Of a DNA stretch of 64,000 nucleotides, positions 44,930-55,369 are shown piece by piece. Where the stretch lies: contig CAWGKW010000001.1 in NCBI GenBank assembly GCA_963823275.1, positions 310,001 to 374,000 on the forward strand, given 5' to 3'. This DNA is from RHKX01 sp963823275 (GTDB taxonomy: Bacteria; Actinomycetota; Thermoleophilia; Solirubrobacterales; 70-9). Numbering within the stretch: position 1 is the first letter of the stretch; each line of letters begins with the position of its first letter. The notes under the pieces were generated by a model. It saw only the letters and a list, made by a program, of their open reading frames with translations, was not told where the DNA came from and did not search any database. The translations under genes were made by a program, and so were the position numbers.

Positions 44930-46411
44930 ATGCACGCAATCGCTTCAGTTTCCGTTCTCGTAACCACGATCGTCGCTTCGGTCTGGGCTCTTGCCCGCAA
45001 CCGCCGGCCGGGACGTTCGGCACCGATCTTGATCGTGGGGCTTGCGGTTCTGGCCGTCGCCCCGGCATCGGCCTCGGCGAGCACCATCAACACCGGCCTC
45101 GCCGAAGGGTCGCTGATCGACTCGCGGCCCGGGGTGCGCAATCTGTGGTTCGACCGGGTCGAGGAAGCCCAGGCCGGGCTCGTCCGGGTGAACGTCAACT
45201 GGCGCGCAACCGCTGGAAGCTCACCGCCGGCCAGCCCGACAGATCCAGGCGATCCGTCCTACAAGTGGACCGTTCTCGACCGCGTCGTCCGCGACGCGGG
45301 CGCGCGCGGACTCAATGTCATGTTCCTGCTCAGCACGGCGCCCAAGTGGGCGGAGGGGGCCAACCGGCCCGCCGGCGAGCAGCCGGGCTCGTGGAAGCCG
45401 GACCCGGTCGCGTTCGGCAAGTTCGGGCAGGCGCTCGCCACTCGCTACTCCGGCAGCTATCCGGACCCGCTCGGCGGGACGCTGCCGCGGGTCGGCTACT
45501 ACGAGGCTTTCAACGAGCCCAACCTCGACTTCTGGCTCTCGCCTCAGTTCTCGGGAGGCAAGAACACCGGGCCCGAGCTCTACCGTGGCCTGCACAACGC
45601 GCTTGCCGAAAGCGTGAAGGCGGTCAACGTGGACAACAAGATCGTCGGCCCTGCGCTCGCGCCGTTCGGCGGAATCACCGCCGAGAAGAAGACGCGAACC
45701 CGACCGCTGAAGTTCATGCGTGACCTCTTCTGCCTCAAGGGCCGCAAGCTGAAGCCGGTCGCCTGCCCCAATGGCGAGCGGGTGATCATCGACATCGTCT
45801 CCCACCATCCGATCTCGGTGACGGGCCCTCCCACCCAGAAGGCCATCAACCCCGACGACGCCACAGCCGGCGATATGGACAAGGTGAAGAAGGTCGTTCG
45901 CGCCGCGGAGAAGGGTGGGACCCTCCTGCCCGCCGGGATCCGGCGGCCGATCTGGGTCAGTGAGTTTTGGTTCCGCAGCGATCCGCCGTCTAAGGACGGC
46001 GTGCCGCTGGCGCGCCACGCCCGCTGGATCGAGCAGTCCCTCTACATCTTCTGGAAGCAGGGCGTCAAGACGGCGATCTACAACCTGCTCCGGGATCGGC
46101 CGAGCTTCGATCCCGATTCCGCCTTCGGCCTCTACTTCCGCAACGGTGAGGCCAAGCCCGCGGCGACGGCCTTCAGATTCCCGTTCGTGGCGGATCGCAA
46201 GGCCCGCAAGAAGCTGACCGTCTGGGGCAAGTCGCCGGCAACCGGCAAGCTCAAGGTCCAGCGGAAGCGCGGCAAGAACTGGAAGACCGTGAAGCGGATC
46301 TCCGCTCAGGAGGGCAACGTGTTTCAGGGCACCGTGCGGCTCCGCGGCAAGCAGAAGCTCCGGGCCAGCGTCAACGGCGAGCGCAGCCTCGTCTGGGATC
46401 AGAGGCGCTGA
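44930..46411 (+). CDS. Secreted (beta/alpha)8 glycoside hydrolase-like protein
   Basis: 493 residues. A hydrophobic N-terminus ending APASASASTIN near residue 51 suggests export. The body resembles clan GH-A hydrolases such as GH39: YYEAFNEPNLDFWLSP places the acid/base Glu196 after Asn, and IWVSEFWFRSDPP places a nucleophile candidate Glu345. The barrel is followed by a ~75-residue basic beta domain (TVWGKSPATGKLKVQRKRGK) ending VWDQRR. It may trim or remodel the polysaccharide made by the locus. The exact family and substrate are not determined. ATG at 44930 preceded by GTAGGGGAT. Confidence 0.75.
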   Translation: MHAIASVSVLVTTIVASVWALARNRRPGRSAPILIVGLAVLAVAPASASASTINTGLAEGSLIDSRPGVRNLWFDRVEEAQAGLVRVNVNWRATAGSSPPASPTDPGDPSYKWTVLDRVVRDAGARGLNVMFLLSTAPKWAEGANRPAGEQPGSWKPDPVAFGKFGQALATRYSGSYPDPLGGTLPRVGYYEAFNEPNLDFWLSPQFSGGKNTGPELYRGLHNALAESVKAVNVDNKIVGPALAPFGGITAEKKTRTRPLKFMRDLFCLKGRKLKPVACPNGERVIIDIVSHHPISVTGPPTQKAINPDDATAGDMDKVKKVVRAAEKGGTLLPAGIRRPIWVSEFWFRSDPPSKDGVPLARHARWIEQSLYIFWKQGVKTAIYNLLRDRPSFDPDSAFGLYFRNGEAKPAATAFRFPFVADRKARKKLTVWGKSPATGKLKVQRKRGKNWKTVKRISAQEGNVFQGTVRLRGKQKLRASVNGERSLVWDQRR

Positions 46412-46553
46412 GGACGCCTACGGGCGCTCTCGGCCGCCTCGCCACCGAACACTGCCAGGGCCGGCGACCGGGCGCTGCTAGCGTTTCTTCGGAAGCCGCC
46501 CGCAGCCGACCGATAGCCGACGAGAAGTGCGGTGTGAGAGGAGCAGAACGCGA

Positions 46554-48559
46554 ATGAGGACAGGCAGGACACTCGCTTCGCTTGCCTGTCTTTCCCTCCT
46601 CGGAGCACTCGCACCGTCCGTCGCGGCAGCGCTTCCGGCGCGCTTCACCGACACCGCGGCAATCGAGGGGTTGAAGCTGCCCACCTCGGTCGACTTCTCG
46701 TCCGACGGACGTGTATTCGTCGCCGAGAAGAGCGGATTGATCAAGGTGTTCGACGATCTGTCGGATGGGACCCCGACGCTGTTCGCCGACCTTCGAACCG
46801 AGACCTACAATGGTGGCAACAGCGGCCTGCTCGGGCTGGCGCTGGATCCCGAGTTCCCAACCCGGCCCTACGTCTACGTGTCATACGCCTACGACGCGGA
46901 GATCGGAGGAACGGCGCCTCGCTGGGGGACCGCCGGCCAGACCAGCGACCCGTGTCCCGCGCCGCCGGGTCCCACCGCCGACGGGTGCGTCGCCAGCGGC
47001 CGGCTCTCGAGGCTGACGGCGGACGGCAATACGATGATCTCGGAGTCCGTGTTGATCAACGACTGGTGTCAGCAATTCTGGGACCATTCGATCGGGGATA
47101 TCGCCTTCGGGGCCGACGGGTCCCTTTACATGAGCGGCGGCGACGGCGCGGCGATCAGCTTCACCGACTACGGACAGCGTGGCATCCCGCTCAACCCCTG
47201 CGGTGACCCACCGAGTGGCATCGGGGGGGTCCAGACGGCGCCGACCTCCGAGGGCGGCGCCCTGAGGTCCCAGGACTACCGCACGACCGGGGATCCCCTT
47301 GGCCTCAGCGGCAGCTTGATCCGCGTCGATCCCGACACCGGCAGGCCGATCCCCGACCTTCCCGGCGAGCTCGATCAGTCGGTGCTGAACGAGCAGCGGG
47401 TCGTCGCCTACGGGTTTCGCAACCCGTTCCGGGATCGCAGTTCGTCCTGGGACGAACGAGGTCTGGGTCGGAGACGTGGGCTGGAGCAACTGGGAGGAGA
47501 TCAATCGGGTCGAGCCCGGGACCACCGCCGACTTCGGCTGGCCCTGCTTCGAGGGCTCGAGCCTGCAACCCCAGGGCTACCTCAGCCTCGGCCTCAACAT
47601 CTGCAGCGACCTCTACACCGACGGCGATCACGCCCAGCCGTATTTCAGCTACGAGCATGGCAAGAAGGTGACACCGAACGAGACCTGCGCGACCGAGGAA
47701 AGTTCCGCGATCAGCGGGGTCGAGTTCTATGAGTCCGGCCTCGGCTCGGCTTCCTTCCCGACTTCCTACGACAAGGGTCTCTTCTTCGCCGACTTCGTCC
47801 GCAGTTGCATCTGGGTGATGAAGGCCGGTCCGGGACGGTCTTCCCGACCCATCCCGGGTGACCGTCTTCGACGAAATGCCGTCTTCGGGAGCGGTCGACC
47901 TCGAACTGGGTCCTGACGGGGCGCTCTACTACGTCGGGATGGCCTTTGGCGAGATCCGCCGAATCGCATACGAAAACGAGGATCCTCTGCCGCGGATCAA
48001 GACTCCGTCGGCCCCGGCCCACTTCTCCGCGGGCAAGCGGATCAGCTTCTCAGGATCGGCGAAGGACCCGGAGGACGGCCAGCTCCCGGCTTCGGCGCTG
48101 AGCTGGAGGCTCGTACGGGCCGACTGCGATGATCAGGGGTGCCCCGAGCTTCCGATCGATGCCTCCGAGGGCGACGAGGGCGACTTCGTCGCCCCCTCCC
48201 GGCCGTTCTCCGGTCCGATCAAGCTGGAGTTGACCGCGTTCGACTCCGCTGGAGGTTCTGCGACGGTCAAGCGCAAGCTCAAGCCCAGGACGGTAAGCCT
48301 CATGGTCGACTCGCGGCGGGACGGAGCCCGAGTTTCGATCTCGAATGCCGACGGCCGGGTGCCGTTGGCCATGGACGTGCTGCGCGACGCCTCCCCTCAG
48401 ATCGGAACCCCGGCTCGGCAGCACGTCAGGGGCTATGGCCGCGGGACGAAGCTCGAATGGCGCAGGTGGTCCGACGGCGGCAAGCGAATCCACCGCGTCT
48501 CCGCCAAGCGCGACCGAACCTATACGGCCGAGTACAAGCTCAGGAAGCGTCGCGGTTGA
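46554..48559 (+). CDS. Secreted PQQ-type sugar dehydrogenase-like (GSDH family), two frameshifts
   Basis: Signal peptide MRTGRTLASLACLSLLGALA with a GAGGAG ribosome site. A six-bladed propeller follows, with family motifs LKLPTSVDFSSDGRVFVAEK, GGNSGLLGLALDPEFPTRPY, DHSIGDIAFGADGSLYMSGG and VVAYGFRNPF. The frame changes near 47450, resuming NEVWVGDVGWSNWEEINRVE and TADFGWPCFEG. It changes again near 47830, resuming DGLPDPSRVTVFDEM. From residue ~480 an Ig-like domain (ISFSGSAKDPEDGQLPASAL) and a basic C-terminus ending LRKRRG follow. These proteins oxidise sugars with PQQ, but the Ig-tailed secreted forms may act as lectins or in cell-wall processes. The locus is 3n+2. Confidence 0.75.
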
Positions 48560-49823
48560 CAGCCGTCGAGGGGGAGCCGGCCAGCACGGCCGCGTCCGGA
48601 ACCGCCTCGGTCGGCGCCGGGTCCGACGGCGACCCCGAGAAGGTTCGCCGCCCCCATCGCATCAGCGGGCGCTCGAGGGCGTAGTAGCTCACCGCCGCGC
48701 ACGCGACAGTGAGCGCGAAGGTGGTGATCAGCAGGACCGCGAAGCTCATCGCCGGCCACCAGTCCGCGGCGCCCAGGTCGAGCATCAGGATCAGCGCCGG
48801 GAACTGCCAGAGGAAGACCCCGTAGGAGACCAGCCCCAGCCACGTCGGAACCGGATGGCGCAGGAAGCGGCGGAAGCGGTCGCTTCCATCTGACCCGAAC
48901 GTAGCCGGAAGGAGCACCAGAAGGGCGATCAGCCCGAACGCCACGAACTGGACGAGGTAGATACCTATGTCCCCGAACGGGAACGCAGCGCTTGGAGAGG
49001 GAGTGAGGACGAAGAAGCTCAGCCCGAGGTAGAGCGCGAGTCCCGCGAGTATGGGCACCGACGGTTTGCGCCTGATGGCACCGACTAGCTTGGGCTCGAC
49101 GGCCCTGTGCTGAACCCAAACGGAGACCGACGCCAAACCCAGGCCCAGCGCGAACCAGAGCCCCCTCCCGATCGGGGAGAAGAACAGGACCTGTTGGAGG
49201 TCGCTGCTCGGGACGGTGCCCTGGATCGGCAATGACACGAGGGCCAGGATCGCAATCGCGCCAAGCTCAGGCACCAACCAGCTACCGGTTCGCCGCTGCC
49301 GACCGAGCCACGCCAGCCCGATAACGATCAACGGCAGCATTGCGTAGAAGAGGATCTCGACCGCCAGACTCCAGGCAGGCGGGATGGCGCAGCGATAGGG
49401 GTCCACCGCGCATCGTCCCAGCGGTGTGAAGATCGGGTAGTTCTGGAGCAGGCCGTAGTAGACCCACCAGTTCCCCCCGAACGCCCCGACCATTCCCGGC
49501 ACCACGGCCGAGATCGTCAGCGCCGCCCAGTAGGCGGGGGCGATCCGCAGGAAGCGGCGCCGGGCATATCCGGAGAAGGCGGGACGGTTCCTGTTCTCCA
49601 TGCGCGCTGCGACGAACGGCCGATAGAGAAGGAATGCCGAGAGCAGGAAGAAGAACGCAACCCCGATATCGAGGTGCGCGAGAAAGCCGCCCACATAGGA
49701 GTACACGGGCCCGTCAATGAAGACCGTGAACAGGGATACGTGGACGACGAGGATCGAGATTGCCGCGAAGCCGCGCAGGGAGTCAAACAGGGGAAACCGC
49801 AAATGGCTCTTGGGCAGGTCCAT
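48540..49823 (-). CDS. Acyltransferase 3 family membrane protein, copy 2
   Basis: 427 residues. MDLPKSHLRFPLFDSLRGFA opens the family domain; the conserved His is in SILVVHVSLF, followed by FFLLSAFLLYRPFVAA, RRRFLRIAPAYWAAL and PAWSLAVEILFYAMLPLI. About ten helices end in SYYALERPLMRWGRR, with a ~30-residue hydrophilic tail. It is similar in layout to the copy at 28896. It acylates a surface sugar or lipid at the membrane. It converges with and overlaps the sugar dehydrogenase gene by 20 bp. Confidence 0.87.
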   Translation of the reverse strand: MDLPKSHLRFPLFDSLRGFAAISILVVHVSLFTVFIDGPVYSYVGGFLAHLDIGVAFFFLLSAFLLYRPFVAARMENRNRPAFSGYARRRFLRIAPAYWAALTISAVVPGMVGAFGGNWWVYYGLLQNYPIFTPLGRCAVDPYRCAIPPAWSLAVEILFYAMLPLIVIGLAWLGRQRRTGSWLVPELGAIAILALVSLPIQGTVPSSDLQQVLFFSPIGRGLWFALGLGLASVSVWVQHRAVEPKLVGAIRRKPSVPILAGLALYLGLSFFVLTPSPSAAFPFGDIGIYLVQFVAFGLIALLVLLPATFGSDGSDRFRRFLRHPVPTWLGLVSYGVFLWQFPALILMLDLGAADWWPAMSFAVLLITTFALTVACAAVSYYALERPLMRWGRRTFSGSPSDPAPTEAVPDAAVLAGSPSTAVNRDAS

Positions 49824-49837
49824 CGCTGCAGGGAATC

Positions 49838-51127
49838 CTATCCCCGGCGCGCCTGCTCAAGCACGTCAGCCATCGCCTCGGCGGCGGCCGGGTAGGAGTA
49901 GCGGGTCGTCGCGCTGGGGTCGGCCCCCCTCAGCCCATCGTTGAGCAGGTCGGCGAGGGCGGTGGCGATCGCCCTCGGGTCGTTGGCGGGCACGATCGGC
50001 GCGACCCCGGCTTCGGCGGCGACCCGGCCCGCCTCGGTGCCGGCGGCGAGTGCGAGGATCGGCGTCCCGGCGGCGAGGTACTCGAAGAGCTTGAAGTTGA
50101 CGAGCTGCGAGCGGGCGGGCTGGGCCAGGATCAACAGGGCATCCGCGCGGCGCTGCAACGCCAGGGATGTCTCCCGCTCCAGCGAGCCGAGCAGGGTCAC
50201 CTTGATCGGCTGCAGGTCGGAGCGCTCCAACAGCGCCCGCTCCTGCGGCTGCAGGGGCCCGGCGATGGCCACCTCGAGGCGACCGGCCGACCGAGGCGAG
50301 CTGCGAGCGAGTCGCGCCAGGCCCTCGACGAACGGCGCCGGATCGCGCCCGAAGCTGCCGAACCTGCCCGTGTACAGCAGGGTGATGCGCCCGGCGTCGA
50401 GCAGGCCGGCCGCGGCCGAGCCGGCCTCCGGCCCGGGATCCTGATCGGGATCCCAGGCGTTGGCGATGACGACCGGGTCGGCGATTCCGCGTTCCCGCAG
50501 ATCCGCCGCGGCAGGCTCGCTCACGCAGACGACCCGATCGGCCGCTCCCAGCCTGGTCCGCTCGAGCCACTCGTCGAGCCGGCGCTGAGGCGCGGTCGGA
50601 AACGGCGGTCGCAGTGGCTCGAACGACCAGGCGTCGCGGACGTCGGCGACCCAGGGGACGCCGCGACGATGCAGGGCGTGGCCGATCGTATGCGCCGACT
50701 CGGGAGGCGAGGTGCTCAGCACGCAATCGAACGGTCGCTTGCGATGGGCCGCGAACGCGGCGCGGCGGGCGAACGGAGCCCAGGCGACGGCCAGCGGCTC
50801 GGGGACGATCAGCTTGCTCAGCACATGGGGCCTGCCGCTGTAGCTGTCGGAGTCGAACAGGGAATCGACCCTCGAGTGGCCCCCCAACCGCGCCCGCACG
50901 TTCTGCAGGTCGCGCGAGCGGATCACGCGGACGCCGTCTACCCCCGCGTCGAGCGGATCGGCCTCCCCGAACGCGCTCGTGGTCAGCACGGTCACGTCCC
51001 ATCCGCCGCGGGCGAGCCACTTGGCCATCGCCGCCGGGCGCTGTGCGCCGGTGTCGCGGGTGGGCGGGTAGAAGTACGAAACGAGCAGTAATGACGGTGG
51101 CGACCGCGACGGCTGGGCCCGGCTCAC
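49838..51127 (-). CDS. GT4 family glycosyltransferase
   Basis: 429 residues from GTG at 51127, whose first bases overlap the stop of the upstream glycosyltransferase (GTGA). The acceptor domain starts PSLLLVSYFYPPTRDTGAQR and GGWDVTVLTTSAFGEADPLD; the donor domain includes ITLLYTGRFGSFGRDPAPFV, RRADALLILAQPARSQLVNF and FEYLAAGTPILALAAG. The usual E-x7-E is not exact, as in WcaI/GtrB-like subgroups that keep K-x-x-E-Y. It is a retaining GT-B enzyme of glycan assembly with unknown donor. Confidence 0.82.
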   Translation of the reverse strand: MSRAQPSRSPPSLLLVSYFYPPTRDTGAQRPAAMAKWLARGGWDVTVLTTSAFGEADPLDAGVDGVRVIRSRDLQNVRARLGGHSRVDSLFDSDSYSGRPHVLSKLIVPEPLAVAWAPFARRAAFAAHRKRPFDCVLSTSPPESAHTIGHALHRRGVPWVADVRDAWSFEPLRPPFPTAPQRRLDEWLERTRLGAADRVVCVSEPAAADLRERGIADPVVIANAWDPDQDPGPEAGSAAAGLLDAGRITLLYTGRFGSFGRDPAPFVEGLARLARSSPRSAGRLEVAIAGPLQPQERALLERSDLQPIKVTLLGSLERETSLALQRRADALLILAQPARSQLVNFKLFEYLAAGTPILALAAGTEAGRVAAEAGVAPIVPANDPRAIATALADLLNDGLRGADPSATTRYSYPAAAEAMADVLEQARRG

Positions 51128-52351
51128 GCCGCCGCACCGAGCTTGTCGCGGCGGGCCTCGATCGCCTCCGCGTAGGCCGCGTCCATCCGGTCGAGCAGCG
51201 CGGGCCAGGCCCACAGGCGCTCCGCCTTCTCGCGGCCCTGCCGACCCATCGACTCGCGGCCCTCGGGCCCCATCTCGACGAGCCGGTCGAGGGCCTCGGC
51301 GGCCGCGCCGGAGTCGCCTGCCGGAATCAGGATTCCGGTCTGCTCGTCCACGACGGCGCGCACCCCGGGGTAGTCGGTTGCCATCGCTGGCAGCCCGCAG
51401 GCCATCGCCTCGATCAGGACGATCCCGAAGGACTCGGGAGGCTCGGTCGTGAGCACGAACAGATCGGAGGCCCGCAGTACGTTCGTCAGCTCGCCGTGGG
51501 GGACCCGGTCGAGGAAGTGCACCCGGCCGCCCAGCCCAGCCTCTGCCGCCTGGGCGCGGAATCCGTCGAGCAGCTCACCTCCGCCGGCGACGAGCATGTG
51601 GATGTTGCGGGCGCGGGTCCGAGCCATGGCCTCGATCGCGAGATCGAGGCGCTTGAAGTGGTGGGCGCGGTCGAGGGTCGCCACGAACGACGCGACGACG
51701 GCGTCGGCCGGGATGCCGAGGCGCTCACGAATGCCGCTCGTGTCCTCGCCCGGCGAGAAGGTCTCCCCGTCGACTCCGTTGGGCATCTCGATCACCCGCT
51801 CGGGGGTGTTCTCCAGCGCCTTCTCGAGGTAGGAGACCGAGCGGGCGTGGTCGGGGCTGAGCACGAGGATCCGGTCGGCCGCCCTGATCAGCGCCGGGGC
51901 AACGGTGTGCTCGTAGGTCTCGAACATCAGCCCGCGCGGACCCTTTCCCAGCAGCCGATTCTTGTAGTGGACGATCAGTGCGGCGCTGCGCCGCCGCTTG
52001 CGCATGCCTGCCGAGCAGCGTCAGCTCGGAGCCGAAGATGAACGGGTAGTGGAGGTGGACGATGTCGAAGGAGTCGAGATGGGCGAGCTGTGGGATCAGC
52101 GGTGCGTTGCCGATCGCCATCACCGGTTCGATCCGGTGGACGATTGCCCCGCCCGGATCTGGAAACTCGCCATCGGCCGCGGCGGTGAACACCTCGACGT
52201 GATGGCCCCGCTCCGACTGCCCGCGGGCGAAGCGGTAACAGGTGTTGCCCGCGCCCCCCGGATAGGGCGGAAAGGTCGCGGTCAGGTGTGCGATCCGCAG
52301 CGGTTTCAATGGTGTTCGGCGCCTCGGTTCGCTTCCATGGTCGGAGGGCAT
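51124..52351 (-). CDS. GT4 family glycosyltransferase, one frameshift near 52005
   Basis: From ATG 52351 the acceptor domain reads LRIAHLTATFPPYPGGAGNT, GHHVEVFTAAADGEFPDPGG and FDIVHLHYPFIFGSELTLLG. Near 52005 the frame changes and continues as RSAALIVHYKNRLLGKGPRG, then VIEMPNGVDGETFSPGED, VVASFVATLDRAHHFKRLDL and the catalytic ESFGIVLIEAMACGLP (E-x7-E). The locus length is 3n+1, consistent with one extra base. It is translationally coupled to the following GT4 gene. A 196-bp gap separates it from the UDP-glucuronate decarboxylase gene; in it, TTGAAA on the minus strand is a weak -35 candidate. Confidence 0.8.
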
Positions 52352-52547
52352 TGGGCGGCCGGGCAACGATACCGACGGCTCCTGCCGCAACCGTCGGAGC
52401 GCCCTGGACCGGCGATCTCCATCAGGCGAAGCAATGACGACAATCGGTCGTGTCATCACTACCCCTGAGAGCGCACAATCGCACTACCGATTGACTTTCA
52501 AGGGCGAGACCGAACTTTCCGCCGCCAGCCTACGCAGAGATCGAGGT

Positions 52548-53495
52548 TCAGGCGATCTCGCCGATCAGCCGCTCGCGCCCCGACTCGTCGATCGTGCGCC
52601 GTAGCCCCTCATCGAGAGAGACCTGCGGCTCCCAGCCGAGGACCTCGCGGGCGAGCGTGATGTCGGGCTGGCGGACCTGGGGATCGTCGACCGGCAGTGC
52701 CTCGAAGACGATCTCCGACTTCGATCCGGTGACCTCGATCACCGTCTCGGCGAGCTGCAGCAGCGTGTACTCATTGGGGTTGCCGATGTTGATCGGCAGG
52801 TGCGCGTCGGATTCCATCAGCGACACCAGCCCCCGAACCAGGTCGTCGACGAAGCAGAAGCTGCGGGTCTGTGAGCCGTCGCCGAAGACCGTCAGGGGCT
52901 TGTCCTGAAGGGCCTGGCGAAGGAAGGTCGGGATCGCTCGTCCGTCAAACGGTCTCATCCTCGGACCGAAGGAGTTGAAGATCCGAACGATCGTCGTATC
53001 CACGCCCTGCTGGCGGTGGTAGGCCATCGTCAGCGCCTCGGCGTAGCGCTTCGCCTCGTCGTAGACGCCGCGCGGGCCGATCGGGTTGACGTTCCCCCAA
53101 TAGCTCTCGGGTTGCGGGTGGATCTCGGGGTCGCCGTAGACCTCCGAGGTGGAGGCGAGCAGAAACCGCGCGCGCTTGAACTTGGCGACGCCGAGCATGT
53201 TGTGGGTGCCGTAGGAGCCGACCCTGAGCGTCTGAAGCGGCAGGCGGGCGTAGTCGATCGGCGACGCGGGTGAGGCGAGGTGGTAGATGAAGTCGACGGG
53301 TTCGTCGATCTCGACCCGCTCGGTGATGTCGACGTTGTTGAAGACGAAGCTCTCGTCGCGGATGTGGCGGATGTTGAGCAGCGATCCCGTATCGAGGTTG
53401 TCGAGACAGATCACCCGGTGGCCCTTGCCGAGCAGGTGCTCGCAGAGGTGGGACCCCAGAAATCCGGCACCGCCGGTGACTATGCACGTGCTCAT
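52548..53495 (-). CDS. UDP-glucuronate decarboxylase (UDP-xylose synthase)
   Basis: 315 residues, an extended SDR. Motifs: CIVTGGAGFLGSHLCEHLLG (NAD loop), FIYHLASPASPIDYARLPLQ, LLASTSEVYGDPEIHPQPES with the Thr-Ser-Glu catalytic group, GPRGVYDEAKRYAEALTMAY with Tyr-x3-Lys, FNSFGPRMRPFDGRAIPTFL and a C-terminal DDPQVRQPDITLAREVLGWE. This combination is specific to UDP-glucuronate decarboxylase, which makes UDP-xylose via a 4-keto intermediate. It therefore supplies a pentose donor to the glycosyltransferases of the locus. A strong hairpin lies upstream of its start. Specificity is confident at subfamily level. Confidence 0.9.
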   Translation of the reverse strand: MSTCIVTGGAGFLGSHLCEHLLGKGHRVICLDNLDTGSLLNIRHIRDESFVFNNVDITERVEIDEPVDFIYHLASPASPIDYARLPLQTLRVGSYGTHNMLGVAKFKRARFLLASTSEVYGDPEIHPQPESYWGNVNPIGPRGVYDEAKRYAEALTMAYHRQQGVDTTIVRIFNSFGPRMRPFDGRAIPTFLRQALQDKPLTVFGDGSQTRSFCFVDDLVRGLVSLMESDAHLPINIGNPNEYTLLQLAETVIEVTGSKSEIVFEALPVDDPQVRQPDITLAREVLGWEPQVSLDEGLRRTIDESGRERLIGEIA

Positions 53496-53532
53496 AGAGC
53501 CGCGACGATACCGGCGCCCGGGGATGCGGGCC

Positions 53533-53561
53533 GGGTCGGCGCCCGTCTCGGGCGCCGACCC
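53533..53561 (-). terminator. 13-bp perfect hairpin, terminator candidate
   Basis: GGGTCGGCGCCCG (53533-53545) and CGGGCGCCGACCC (53549-53561) are exact inverted copies with a 3-base TCT loop. On the minus strand it starts 12 bp after the secreted hydrolase stop and lies 38 bp before the decarboxylase ATG. There is no T-run, as in many actinobacterial terminators. It is the strongest inverted repeat I see in the window. Confidence 0.65.
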
Positions 53562-53572
53562 TCACCCGGCAA

Positions 53573-55303
53573 CTACCGCTTGACTTTCGCCTTGGTCGAG
53601 CGCTTCGAGTACGGCGTCTTCACCGTGAAGCTGGGTCGGACCGAATCCGCGGGTACGACCGTGCGCGATCGGACCTTGTAGATCCAGGTGCCCGGCTTCT
53701 CGCTGATCTTGACCTTCCGCTTCTCGAGCTTGGTCGCGCCCCTGACGGCGCTCCAGCTCTCACCGCCGTCGTCGGAGTGCTCGAGCCTGAATGTCCTTTC
53801 GGGGGCGGTGCTGCCTCGCCAGGAGAGCTTGAACGTGCGATCGCTCGGCTTCTTCTTGCCGCTCCGCTCGGGCCTGGTCGGCCGGAGGGTGTAGACCTGC
53901 TTGTGCTGGGCGATCAGGCGGGGCACGTCCTGGTTGAGGATGAAGCCCTGGTCGGCTACCGCCTGCGCCTCGGCCGACACCTGATCGACGTAGTCGCCCC
54001 AGTCGTCGTAGAGGTCGAGCAGGATCGACCGCGTCAGGTCCTCGGTACTGCCGAAGAGGCCGCAGAGCAGCGAGAACAGGTCACTCGACGCGGCTGCGTT
54101 GATCCCGGTGTTGAGCCGCGCGGGGACGGTGACCTCGGGCAGCCGGATCCCGCCCTGGGCGATGCCGAGATCGTTGCGCTCGAGCTGGTTGCTGGGTTCG
54201 ACCGGAGCGCTCTGGTACTCCCCGCGGGGGGCGATCGGCGGCGCGGCGCCGCCGTTTGCCCACTCGACCAGGTGCGCGACGGCCGCGTTGGCGACGAACG
54301 GCCACTGGACTCGGGAGAGCGGGTACTGCTCGCAGGTGGCCGCCAGGGTCAGTCCGAGATCGCGCTCGATCGGCGGTTGCAGGTTGTCGAAGGCCATCCG
54401 CGGGAAGTGGGAGCTGCCGGCGACCTCCCACTGCCGGTAGTTCGACGTGTCCGGCTCGGTGCGCGGGATCCGGTTCTCGGTCTCGCTGAGGACCCGGATC
54501 ACCGGCGCCGTCCCGTCGTCGCGCAGGGCGCTGCTCGAGACGGTGATCAGGAACGCGTCGATGACGTCGTGGATCGGCTGCACCTTGTTGTAGTAGGCGC
54601 TGAGTCGGCTGCCGGACTGGGACTGACCGGAGGCGAGGACTGTGTCTGGCTTGGCCAGCGGGCCGAGCGGATCGACGCCGGCGCCGCCGTCGAGCAGCGC
54701 CTTGATTCCGGCCGCGTACACGTCGAAGGAGAGGCCGTCGCTGTCGCTTTGCGGGTTCGGCAGGCCGTCAGGGACGTCGAGGTCGCCGTAGCGGACCGGG
54801 TCGAAGACGTTCTTGAGGTAGTTGATGCCGGTGCGCTGGGCGGAGATCCCGACGTAGGCGTAGCCGTTGTCGAGCAGGTACTCGGGGTCGCCGAACCAGT
54901 TGGCCTCGAGATCGAAGCCGGCGGTCACGTTCAGCCACTCGACGACCACGGTGCCGTTGAAGTCGGCGGGGTCGGCCGGGCGGCGGACGATCATCCGCGT
55001 CTTGTACGGGAACTTGCCGTCCAGATTCGGCCCGTCGGTGAGGATCTTCGTGCCGGTGACGTCGATGTCGCCGGTGCGGTCGTATCGATAGGCGTTGCCG
55101 CTGTATTTGAACTCCTGCTCGATGTAGCCGTAGCCCTCGAGGTCCTTATCGGTGGCCGAGAACGGATTCGAGTCGGCGGTCACCGCGACCGGGCCGCTCA
55201 CCGTGGGCGTCTCGATGTCGGACATGGCGCCCATTGCGGGTGCCACCCCGCCGATCAGCAGCGATACAGCGCCCAGGACGAGCGCAACGATCCTTCTCGT
55301 CAA
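53573..55303 (-). CDS. Secreted alpha/beta hydrolase domain protein with C-terminal Fn3/Ig-like domain
   Basis: 576 residues from TTG at 55303, chosen because AAGGAGAAAGAAG sits directly before it and the protein then starts with an export signal (LTRRIVALVLGAVSLLIGGV). The hydrolase part is the large bacterial alpha/beta hydrolase-domain type: DFNGTVVVEWLNVTAGFDLE, nucleophile in ASGQSQSGSRLSAY and a His in VAGSSHFPRMAF. It often follows esterases of unknown substrate. The last ~95 residues form a beta domain (FRLEHSDDGGESWSAVRGAT) ending with a very basic KRSTKAKVKR tail. It may de-esterify the extracellular glycan. Confidence 0.75.
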   Translation of the reverse strand: MTRRIVALVLGAVSLLIGGVAPAMGAMSDIETPTVSGPVAVTADSNPFSATDKDLEGYGYIEQEFKYSGNAYRYDRTGDIDVTGTKILTDGPNLDGKFPYKTRMIVRRPADPADFNGTVVVEWLNVTAGFDLEANWFGDPEYLLDNGYAYVGISAQRTGINYLKNVFDPVRYGDLDVPDGLPNPQSDSDGLSFDVYAAGIKALLDGGAGVDPLGPLAKPDTVLASGQSQSGSRLSAYYNKVQPIHDVIDAFLITVSSSALRDDGTAPVIRVLSETENRIPRTEPDTSNYRQWEVAGSSHFPRMAFDNLQPPIERDLGLTLAATCEQYPLSRVQWPFVANAAVAHLVEWANGGAAPPIAPRGEYQSAPVEPSNQLERNDLGIAQGGIRLPEVTVPARLNTGINAAASSDLFSLLCGLFGSTEDLTRSILLDLYDDWGDYVDQVSAEAQAVADQGFILNQDVPRLIAQHKQVYTLRPTRPERSGKKKPSDRTFKLSWRGSTAPERTFRLEHSDDGGESWSAVRGATKLEKRKVKISEKPGTWIYKVRSRTVVPADSVRPSFTVKTPYSKRSTKAKVKR

Positions 55304-55369
55304 CTTCTTTCTCCTTCGTGTGGCGCAGCCTCCCCCTGCCGGTCCATCCGGCGCACCCTTCTCCACGAG

